Part shown: positions 12,798-24,700 of the stretch, in pieces
How the letters are laid out: each line of letters begins with the position of its first letter
Numbering within the stretch: position 1 is the first letter of the stretch
Assembly: GCF_008831285.2 (NCBI RefSeq)
Contig: NC_045147.1
Coordinates: 19,162,581-19,224,580 of the forward strand
Reading direction: 5' to 3'
DNA length: 62,000 bases
Source of the DNA: Nymphaea colorata
Lineage: Eukaryota > Streptophyta > Magnoliopsida > Nymphaeales > Nymphaeaceae
Notes under the pieces: model-generated
The model's input: the letters and a program-made list of their open reading frames with translations, nothing else
Told to the model about the DNA's origin: nothing
Databases searched by the model: none
Program-made: the position numbers and the translations under genes

Positions 12798-15700
12798 GTT
12801 TATAGTAGGTTTATTTCTAAAGACGTCATTCTCAATCCTTCACTCTTTCTTCCTTCTTTAATTCACCCTCCTACAACCTCCCCTCCCCCTTCCCCACTAT
12901 CACCATCACAACGGCAAGTTAACAGTTCAGGCAAACATAAGAGAATTAATCATGCAAAGAAAGAACTCATGAACATGCAAAATAACCACTAAACATATAG
13001 TCACATACCTTCAAGAACAGGAGGTGCCGGTACAACTCCGGATCCAAAGAAGGCAAGTCATTGAGGTAGTTATGCCTATGCAAGATAAAGACCATAAGCA
13101 ACAGAAAAGAAAAAGACAAGATCAAAAAGGATTTTAGAACTCTAGAAATGATCTTCTCTCTACTATGTCTGTATGCCATGACACCTGGTGAAAGAAGTAA
13201 ACAATTGACAGGCTACTCATAAGAATCATAAGCATAAACTCAGAGTCAAACTCTTATTTTGATAACATTGCATATACCAAACATATTCTCCTGATCCGGA
13301 ACCCTTCTTCAATGAGATTCAGTAAATAGCAAAAAAAAAAAAAAAAAAACAATGGTATTATTGGGATGGACAACTGCACATTTAACTAAAAACAGCATAT
13401 GCAACTCCACTTAACGAATAGCACTGTGGTGTCCACAACAATCAAGTAAATGTGACCAGCAAGGACTTCAACCTGATTAAAAAAAACAATAATCCTCTAC
13501 ACAGCTTGTGTTGTAAGACCAGATGGACAAAATGAGTGACAATTCATGAAGTGTGTCCACAAACAAACAGGTAGTAAAGATCAAATATATTAACAAAGTA
13601 ATGTCCTCTTGAATTGATTATTCATTTATTCACGTTGATATCATATATAGAAAATCACATGCAAAAGTTTCTAAAAAATTAGAAAGGATTCATAAGCTTC
13701 TATTGCAGCAAATAAGCTGATATATTCAAATTACTTGTAGCTATGAAAAGATCTGAAGATGAGAAACAGGAGTTATTTATATAAAAAAACACCAAAGTAT
13801 TTGCATGGCTTAAAGGAACTAAACTTACTTTTGCTTCAATTTACTCAAGAAGAATGTCGCAAATGGTATGTCAACAAGAATCCCTTCGAACATTGCCTAG
13901 AAATATAAGTACAAAACATGGGAAAACATCACCAGAAGTTTTCACATCAAATATGAAATTTATAAGCAGGAAAACATATCACTATCACTATTCAAATGAA
14001 GGTTAAACCAGGACAAATACAAATGGAGATGACTCAATTAAAAGAGCATTCTCACTTGAATGCTCATAATGGCAACCATGCAAATGAGGTGGACATTTTT
14101 GTAATTTCCCATGATAATTTGGTGGCGGACTTGATACTGCTGAAACTAAAATGTGGAAGTAACAATGCTACATGTTGTATGGAGTTTTGTCCAGAAGAAA
14201 AGGTGACAGTGGTTATTCTAGCAGACCTACAAATAGACCCTGACAAGCCAGGGCTCTCAATCAGTAAATAAATAATCACATTGAACATGGTACTATTGGA
14301 TAACCTAACAAACAATGTCAGAGAATCCAGGTGATTACATGGTTATTTTCGAGGCATTTCTTTTTCACAGCTGAATATCTGCATGATGAAAGATTCGGCT
14401 TCCATAGATGATATACTGCATTTTAAAAAGAATGCAGACAAGGAGGCTACAACAATCTTTTTGCATTCCCTCAACCAACAGTTTCCAATAAGATGATCTA
14501 GAATTGATATCTTATGGATGGTTGCAGTTTCTTGAGAAAAAGAAAAGACAAAAGAAAGAAGATAAAAATACACATAAAAAGTTGGACCAGTGAAAGTCAT
14601 TAAGATCTGAACTGATAAAGGAGACTACTAATGTTGATGTATTAATTTTAGCTTTAGGGTACATTTTTTCTTTAAAGTTTAAACCCAACATATTGTTAAA
14701 ATATAAATCCTTCACCCGTTGAAGAGGAGTCTCTTAGGATTCCACCTCCTTGTAAAATGTGTTAAGATATTTAATGTCCTTGTAACATGTGAAGAGTCTC
14801 CTAGGATTCTATGTTGTAGTTAATATCTTTGTTATATGGGAAGTCTCCTAGGATTCTATGGTAGTTAATATCCTTGTAATATGTGAAGTCTCTTAGGTTT
14901 CTATGATGTAATTAATGTCCTTGGAGCTTGTGAAATCTCCTAGGATTCTACGATTGGAGACTCTTAGAATTCTGGAAATGGGATTATAAATAGAGGCCGT
15001 GCAAACCATTTTGGCTATGGCTTCTTCTCCTCAGTTTCTTCTTGTTTTCATTCTCTCTCTCCCTCTCTCTCTCTCTCTATCTCTATCTTCCTGCGTGAGT
15101 GCTGTTTTCTGGTTACAGATATTGGTGCTAGATTTCTATCATGGTATCAGAGCGCCAGGTTACGTTATCTCTACCAAACGAAATGCCCAAACAGGTCTGA
15201 TCTGGTTAGAACTCTTTTCTCATCTTGTCTCTATCCTGAATTTACTTTTCTCTTGCGCAATTCTTGTTCCTTTTTCTTCTTGCTTACCCAAGGACACATC
15301 TTGTTATATCGTGTCTTCTTTCCCTCTCATCTTCTACCTATATACCATTCCTTTCTGCTGTCATGGAAAACCTTTCGCATTCTAACATGTCCTCAAGTTT
15401 TCTTCCTCACCTTATTACCGAAAAACTCAACCATGAGAATTATCTGATCTGGAAAAGGCAAATCATGCCTTTCATAAGAAGTCAAGGCCTCTTTGGACAT
15501 CTCGATGGTTCAACAAAGGCTCCACCAATATCCGTCTTACAAGAAATAAAAAATGAGGCAGGAGAAGTTATTGCTGTTCATGAAGACAACAATCCTGAAC
15601 ATGCTATGTGGATGAGACGTGATCAAAGTCTGGTTGCGTATATTTTGTCCACTTTATCTCAACAAGGGTTACTTTCAGTTTCTGATGATTGTACTGCAGA

Positions 15701-18700
15701 AGAATTATGGGAAACCCTTGCTGATACCTTTTCCCAAATATCAGAAGCTCGAATTATGTACTTAAAGAAAGAATTTCAGAATTTGAGCAAAGGTTCAACG
15801 TCTATCATGGATTATTTGGGGCGTATTAAGGCCGTCGCAGACCAACTTGCTGCCTTAGGGAATAACATTTCTGATAAGGAAAAGGTGCAGCAAACCTTGA
15901 ATGGACTTGGGCATGATTATCATGCTTTTATTACAGCTCTTGAGGTCCTTCCTGTTCTGCCTTCCTTCAACGAACTACAAGGTAAACTTCTCCAACATGA
16001 AATGAATATGAAAAGAGTCATTGAAAGGACTGATCAAGGGAACTCCCAAAATGTGTTGGCTATGAATGTAAAGTTTGGTAAGAGCCATGGGAACTCCAAC
16101 CATGGTGGTCGTGGCATTCTACCAACACCACATAACCAAGGTATGTCTCCTTTGGATACTTCAAGAAAAATACCAATTTGTTTTCAGTGCAACAAGAAAG
16201 GACACATGAAGGCACAATGTTGGTTTAATCCTCAAAATAAAAACAAAGGGGTAAGACATGATTATAAACAAGGAGGACAAAGTTCTAAATCCACCGCTGA
16301 AGATATGCAACAGCTATTGATGACCGCATTCTCAAAGATGACTATAAAGCAAAATGAGCAGGGAGAATAGTTCTTGGATTCAGGTGCAGCTACTCATGTG
16401 ACAGGAAATGCAGGTAAATTGACTAACTTATCCCCTCATTACGGTAGAAGTTGCATTATAACAGGTGATGGAAAATCTCATCCTATTACACATATTGGAA
16501 ATGCACATATTCCATTGTCATCCTCGTCTCTATCACTGTCTAATGTTGTTCTTGCTCCCAATATCAAAAAGAACATCATATCCATTTCTAAACTCATTGA
16601 TGATACAAGCTCTTCTGTTGAATTCACACCTTCTTCTGTCTATGTCAAGGACCTCCAAACGAAGAAAATGTTCGCTAGAGGAGAGCGTCAAGGGAATATG
16701 TACGTCCTCAAGGAATGTCTACCCAAGGATTCATCCACTTTTGATATAGGATTGAAGACATTTTCTCTTTCTCATAATGCGTCATCAGTGCCAAGTTCTT
16801 GCCATTTTCAATCAAAAGTAAGGGGCCCTAACCAATTTTTGGAGTCTGATTTGTGGCATAGTCGGCTAGGACACTGTGGTCGACATTTCATTGAAAAACT
16901 TGTCACAGATAGTCTCATTCCAAGATCAAGTTTACCTCTTACTTCAAGTGTCAAAAAATGTTCAAGTTGTGGACTTTGTAAGAGTCATGTTTTACCTTTC
17001 CATAATATAAATCAAAGGGCTTCCAAACCTTTTGAAACTATTTTTTCTGATGTATGGGGGCCAGCCCCTATTGATTCCATGTCGGGGTCAAGATATTATG
17101 TCTTATTCATTGACTCTTACTCACGTTTTACCTGGATTTACTTCATGAAACACAAATCAGAAGTACCTCACATATTTCGAAACTTCTATGTCATGATTCA
17201 AACTAAATTTTCATCCAATGTGGTGCATTTTCAATGTGATGGAGGGGGAGAATATTCCTCGCTTGATTTTATTGAATTTCTACGTGAAAAAGGGATAACT
17301 AGACAAATTTCCTGCCCTTACACACCACAACAAAATGGTGTAGTTGAGCGGAAACATCGACATATAGTTGAAAGCGCCATGAGCATGATGCATGATACTA
17401 ATGTGCCCATTTCCTTGTGGACTGAAGCCTTCCATACTGCTGTATACATAATAAATTGTTTGCCTATGACACTCTTGATGTCTAAATCGCCATATTTTAC
17501 ACTCTTAGGCAAACAACCTGATTACAAGAACTTGAAGGTTTTTGGTTGTGTATGCTATGTTCACGTTGATGCTGCCTTGAGGAACAAGTTTCAAGACAAA
17601 GCTATTCAATGTAGATTCGTTGGATATGCTGATGAATATAAAGGTTTTCGATGCTATGATCCAACAACTAAACGTATCAAAACTTCAAGAAATGTCATTT
17701 TTGATGAACATAGTTTTGATAATACAAATGAAATGCCTATGACCATTGAATCTTATGATCCCTGGACCAGTACACAGTTATTCAATGCAGATCCTGTTAT
17801 AGAAAATGATGTGCCTCAAAGTGAAGATTCAGAGAGAGCAATACAACCGTCGGATATGGCTCAAAGTGAAAATCAAGAAGATCCAACACAGTCATCAAGT
17901 CATCACGAAAACAATAATGAAGAACAGAGCAACAATGCACATCGGTATTCGGGTCTTATCTACAGTCGACGACTAAGGGACAGAGATGCTCACAGTGAAG
18001 AAGACAACATGCCCCACCTTAGAAGATCCCAACGCATTCGCCATCCCATTCACAGGTGGGTTAGCTATGATTCTTTATCACTTGATTTTCAGTTATTCAT
18101 GGCAAAAGTTGGCAAGGAGGAAGAACCTACTTCATTTGATCAAGCATCAAAATCACATCATTGGAGAAAGGCTATGAAAGAAGAAATGGATGCCTTGCAT
18201 GAATGTGGAACATGGGAGATCGTTCTGAGGCCACACGAAAAGAACGTAGTGAGCTCCAAATGGGTATACAAAATTAAATACAAACCTGATGGCAGCATAG
18301 AAAGACACAAAGCAAGGTTAGTAGCAAAAGGGTTTACACAACAATATGGAGAAGATTATGATGAGACATTCAGCCCTGTGATCAAAATGGGAACAATTCG
18401 CGTGATTATATCATTGGCAGTTGAATATGGATGGAGACTACATCAAATGGACGTGAAGAATGCTTTTCTTCATGGTGATTTAAGGGAGGAAGTATATATG
18501 GAACAACCTCCAGGATACACGAAAGGAGACTCTCATGCATGGGTTTGCAAACTAAGAAAATCTATTTATGGACTTAAACAGGCCTCACGTTCGTGGTTTG
18601 ACAGTTTCTCTTGCAAGATTCAAGAATGTGGTTTTCGAAGATGTCCTCTAGATCACTCTCTTTTCATTTATCGAAAGGAAAACATATTTACTTTACTTCT

Positions 18701-21700
18701 TATATATGTTGATGATATTGTTATCACAGGCAATTCAGAAAAACACATAGAAGAAGCTAAAGTTTTGATGATGCAAAACTTCAAAATGAAAGAGCTTGGT
18801 GATTTACGATTCTTTCTTGGAGTGGAGATTGATAGGCACAATAATCGCCTCACATTGACACAACAGAAATACACGTTAGATCTGCTGAAAAAGTCAGGTA
18901 TGTCTGATTGTAAGCCTGTTGGAACTCCTAGTGTTCTAAATCAAAGACTAAGTGCTCAAGATGGGGAGTTATATGAAGATCCTACGCAATATCGAAGTAT
19001 TGTTGGGGCACTTCAATATCTTACATTTACTAGACCAGATATTATATATGCTGTGAATCAAGTATCTCAATTTATGCATGCACCTAGAGATACTCACATG
19101 GATGCTGTCAAAAGAATATTAAGATATCTTAAAGGGACAACAAGAGATGGCTTAGTTTATGGTAAGAGTGAAAATATAACTACTGGACATCAACTTATGA
19201 CATTCACAGATGCAGATTGGGCTGGAGATCCCGATCAAAGAAAGTCCATTTCTGGTTTTTGTATTTTCATTGGACGAAATCTTGTGTCTTGGAGTTGTCG
19301 AAAGCAAAAGGTAGTAGCAAGATCCAGCACTGAAGCTGAATACAGATGCATGGCTGCAGGTACTGCTGAAGTTACATGGGTTAGACATTTGCTAGAAGAC
19401 ATTGGAGAAAAGATTAAAACATCAATGTTAATGTGCGATAATCAAAGCGCTATTAACATTGCCTTTAATCCCGTACAACATGGTCGAACAAAGCACATTG
19501 AGATTGATCAACACTTTGTTAGACAAAAGGTGGAAGACAAGGAGATTCAGCCTATTTATGTTTGTACAGATGAACAAGTTGCAGACTTATTTACAAAAGG
19601 ATTAACAAAGGAACGATTCTGGTTTCTAAAAGGCAAGTTGTACATGGTGCAAAACCATGCACAACTTGAGGGAGGGTGTTAAAATATAAATCCTTCACCA
19701 GCACGTTGAATAGGAGTCTCTTAGGATTCCACCTCCTTGTAAAATGTGTTAAGATATTTAATGTCCTTGTAACATGTGAAGAGTCTCCTAGGATTCTATG
19801 TTGTAGTTAATATCTTTGTTATATGGGAAGTCTCCTAGGATTCTATGGTAGTTAATATCCTTGTAATATGTGAAGTCTCTTAGGTTTCTATGATGTAATT
19901 AATGTCCTTGGAGCTTGTGAAATCTCCTAGGATTCTACGATTGGAGACTCTTAGAATTCTGGAAATGGGATTATAAATAGAGGCCGTGCAAACCATTTTG
20001 GCTACGGCTTCTTCTCCTCGGTTTCTTCTTGTTTTCATTCTCTCTCTCCCTCTCTCTCTCTCTCTATCTCTATCTTCCTGCGTGAGTGCTGTTTTCTGGT
20101 TACAGATATTGGTGCTAGATTTCTATCACATATTTCCATAGCCAATTTAGTAAAAAAATCTAGAAAATCTCCATTGGCATACTACATGAGTTCATGTATT
20201 AGTGCACATCCATAAGTGAAAAAGATAAGCATTACCTTTCCAAGAATGGTTCCAAGAAATCGGAAGTACTGGAGGTGCTGCTCGTGTATCATTCCTGATG
20301 CAGGATTTGGATATAACATGTGATCGGAGGTTTCCTAGCATTTCCAGAGTGCTCAGTTAGCAACAACTACAAAACATCCACAAGAATATAAAACTTCAAG
20401 CCAAAACTAATAACTTCCTAACCCTAAAATAAGAGAATTCACCAAACAAGTGAAGTGAAGAAGCCTGCCAAGTAATAGCATGAAAAAAATAACATGATCC
20501 ATGTAAGAAAGAGCTATATGTGCTTGGAAAAATATGCTATGTATAAGCCAAACATATGGTTCTAATGAATTCACCAAACACACAAAAACCACTAAAATTC
20601 TAAACCTAAAAGAAGAAACACCCTAAAATAAGAAACACAACACACAAGTTGCTCAGGAAGTCTCTGCCAAGCCAAGTAACAGTATAAGACAACAGTAACC
20701 TGCGTAACATGGACTCTTTAAGGAGGTCGCTGCACCATTTGTTGTACCTGTATTGGGTGCCAGAGCTGCTCTCACTCACCAAATTCAACTGTCAACTATG
20801 ACCAATGCAGTCAACTATATATCTGCAGAACAGGTTTGATTATTTATTGAGGTTACTGGTGTTAAATGACTCATAATTTCATACACTCCTTTGTTGAGCC
20901 TCATAAAAAATTTGCTTTTGCTTTGCTATGTCCAATTACTAAATTTTGCTTCGCTTTTGATATTTAAAAGTATAAATAGAGCTGTGTCCTCCTGCACCCA
21001 AGCTCCCAGTTTTGCATTTGCACCCATGTGACATAGACAGAAACATGATTAGTAAACAAAAGGGCCATTTTCCTCACGAAAATAACATAACATATGCCAC
21101 ATGGTCTTCATACACATTGTATTTAATTATTTAAACAACTAAAGTGCTACATGCCTAAGAAAAAAAGAACCCCATATAAAAGACTACATGAAGAAAAGAA
21201 GGGAAAAGAGAAACATAATGACTACAGCAAAAAAGTAAACAACTTTTGATCCTTTAAACGGAAAATGAGAGAATCACAACTACAAGTGAATGACACAAAT
21301 AAAAATATTAAGCATACCAACAAAACATATGTTAAGTATGACTAGTGCCCACGATTTACCAAGAAATGCCCCTTTCTTTTTCTGCAGTTTATTTAGAGTC
21401 TTAGACAATCACTTTACAAACTGAGAAATAGACTGGATTTGTTTTAGGATGCTTTGGACTTAGGACTGGGCCTATATAAGACCTAACTAGATCCAATAAA
21501 AAAAAGATCAAGGTTTCTTCATCATTCATGGGCAGTCTGGTGTTATAAAGGGTTTAAGCCATAAATCTCATTGTTTGACCATGACAACATTGATATTTGC
21601 AATCAATTTTTTTTTATTTTCAGCCGAAGCAAACTTTTGTTTAAATTAGTAATTTTCCATTGTTAATATAGAAAGAAAATGTGTTAATGGTTGTGACGGA

Positions 21701-24700
21701 ACTGGTTTACAGAATCATTAGTGACCCTCAGATTCCCTGAGAGACTCAGACTTGAACCAATTCTAGTATCCACTGCAATGTCAGAACTTGATTCAGACAG
21801 AACTGCTCAAGTTTAATATAGATCTGACCACAATGCTAGCCCTATATAAGTAAACGGAAAATCTATTATCATGACCAACCAAGTCCATAGAATAAAATAA
21901 TGAATATAAAGAAAAAGAGATGACCTTAAATAGACCATACTGCACATCAAAAGCAGCTCTGGTTATGTTCTCCATAAAATCCTTAAAGATTCCACCACCA
22001 TCTATGCCAGCCTCCTCAACCCCAAATTCATTGACAAAAGTAACCCGGATCTTCATGATCACATAACAAATAAAAGATATGAGAGCATGATCAACTGTAT
22101 CACCTAGAACAGAAAATAGAATAACATCCTTGCATCTCATGAAGAAAGACTTGCTGAAACTCATTTCTGTAAACTGTCAATTCACTACTTTATTTTTCAT
22201 TCCATACCATTCCTCTGAGATCCTTTTCAGACAATAAGCTTAACTGGCTAAATGCATCTTCAACAATTCGATCACGCCTTATTCTGAATCTGTGTCTAGT
22301 GAAAGCAGCATGAGCCCCACTCGATTGTCGTTTAGCTCCTAATTGTGACTGATACAAGAAACCAACCAGGTATGAAAATTCTTAGTCATCAAAAAACAGC
22401 ATAAAATTGGAGAAGCTACATAACACAGTTTCAGTCTACCAGAATCTCAGCTGATCAATATCATGCCCAAAATTACTTACTTACAGTATAAATTCTCACT
22501 CTGCTTGTAAATGGCACCAAAAAAGGGGCTTGCTTCAATATGTTGTTAGCTCTAGTGTTTTCAACAGCAACCTGAAAAGACAATCACAAATAAATATCTA
22601 TAGAGACCTGAATGCAAAGGTCACATGCAATAAAAATGAATTACCTGAGAAAAGAAATTTTCACTTATTGCTTCATGTGCATGGAAGTCGTCAGGTGATG
22701 TAAACTGCCTTCTACTATTCCAATCTTGCAACTGGAACATTAGGGTCAAGTCTTCTCAGTTTTAGCATATTTCAAAAAAAAAATTTGATCAATAAAAATG
22801 CAGAAAAAAAGAAGAGCGATGTGAGATGAACAAACAATCTGCAACAAAGCAATAAAAGGACATCATGAATAAGGCCTCCACAATGTCCAACAGAATGACA
22901 TGCAACTTGAACCAGGCAAAAGAAAGATGAAGCAGAAAGACATGATACCATGCATTTTAAGAGATAAATAAATTTGATCGACGTGGAAGTTCTTGAATTC
23001 ACAAAAATCTGGAAACACTGAAGGAGTACAAACAGAAATTCTAATACTAAACAAACTGACAACCTAACTTCAACCAAAAATACATGTTAGCAAACTATAG
23101 CAATTTGATCATAGGGACAAAACATGAAGCATTAAGAAAGCAAATAAAAGCATAGAGTTGGGAGGACAACCAAACTTCACTAACCATATGCCACCTAATC
23201 TCCCAAAAGACACAAATTCCATATAGGTTTTCTGAAGCCTCAGTTCCCAAAGACCTTCATTCCTAGAAATAGATGATTCTGACATCCACCACTTTTTATG
23301 TCAAACCTGTCCACAAACTGCATTCAACCATGTGACAGACCCCAGATGAAATTTATGGCACTATGTTGCAAGCAGCTCAAAGAAGACGGTATGTATCCAA
23401 CCAGATAGGACTTCATTCTTTACTTGTACCCAAAAAACTAAGAACTGATCTTTCAGCAATGAGTTCCCTTCAAGATGAGAATACTGCCAAACAAAAATAT
23501 TTGCCATATATTGTTAATAATTGGACATATAATCCTCATTTGTAAGTTTAAGAAACCGTCAGACTACATTCAAAACCAGTGTTGTACGTGTCGTACGATA
23601 CGGGGCCGTATCGTACGATACGTATCGTGTCGTTTACAAAATACGATACGATACACCCCCTGTATCGTAAACGGGGGTGTACCGTACCTGTATCGTATGA
23701 TACGTGCGATACGGGCCCCCATATCGTACGATACGGTGCGATACGGCCCGTATCGTACGATACGGGCTGATTTCTAAAAAGGGGGCTTGAACCCCATTTT
23801 TTCGAGTTTTTTTTTTATAAAAACCCACCCCTAATTCATTTCTAATATATAGATTGTACCGCCTTAGAGGGAAATCATCGATTTCCATTGTGAAATCATC
23901 TATTAAACCATGGATTTGTGCATGGGTGGCTGATTCCCATTGGGAGGAAAGGGGTTTTTTTAAACCATGAAGATGAAGATGAAAAAGAATGATATTGTTA
24001 TGAATTTTGATGTCTATGAAGTATGAATGATGAACCGTGAACGCGTAAGTTTATAGCATTTAGCAAAATAATAAGTCTATCATTATCTAAAAGACTAAAA
24101 CATGTTTTCTATGAAGAATTTATTATTTTTAATTTTTTCTGATTTTTTTAATGAATTTTTCGATTTTTTTTAATTTTTTCTGATTTATTATTATTATTTT
24201 TTAAAAATTTACGATACGTTACGATACGGCGTATCTTAAAGCCCGACCGATACGGCTTACGATACGCGTTTTACAACATTGTTCAAAACAATGTTCTGAG
24301 AAACTCTTAGTTTTGGCTACCAAACCTTTCAAAAGGTACAAAACTGTAAGTTTGGGCAAATTTGGGCTACTGAAAATTTGGGATTTCAGAAGCAATCCTT
24401 TGGAATATTTTATGCAGACCACCTCACCTTCCTGCTAGATCCCATCTCCACACACTGGCAAGCTTAGACATCCATTGGAAATCTACACTACCAGCACCAG
24501 CATTAAGATCCTCTGCCAAACTGTTCTTGAAAGGTCCATGAGACATAGGGATGTCAAAGAAGGGACAAACAATGAGTTAGAATTGGGAACCACCACTATC
24601 CTAGCCAAGCAGTTGCGGAAACATTGAACAACGGAGGCAAAACATGGTTGTGCTAGACACCACAAGGCAATGTTATAAAAGGCGTAGCGTATCGTGTATC

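Larger units (their letters stand above)
14694..20128 (+). mobile_element. Full-length Ty1/copia LTR retrotransposon (5435 bp)
   Basis: Two near-identical LTRs (14694-15141 and 19677-20128) begin TG and end CA. They are flanked by a perfect 5-bp target duplication CATAT (14689-14693 and 20129-20133). A primer-binding site TGGTATCAGAGC follows the 5' LTR and a GAGGGAGGG polypurine tract precedes the 3' LTR. The interior encodes gag and a pol in copia order (protease, integrase, reverse transcriptase, RNase H). The lineage looks Ale/Retrofit-like from the short single coding region and the gag sequence, but this is uncertain. The LTRs differ by three substitutions and one 4-bp indel, so the insertion is recent. 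It lies antisense in UPL6 intron 17. Confidence 0.98.
13897..20235 (-). other. UPL6 intron 17, enlarged by a copia insertion
   Basis: This 6.3-kb intron separates exon 17 (20334-20236) from exon 18 (13896-13829). All but about 0.9 kb is the copia element and its target duplication (14689-20133), inserted in the orientation opposite to the host gene. The flanking sequence 13897-14688 has a 91-codon + strand ORF (13996-14271) that I do not recognise and treat as chance. Confidence 0.9.

Noticed and set aside
17318-19388. Minus-strand ORFs inside copia pol
   Set aside because: They are antisense to well-defined integrase, RT and RNase H domains.
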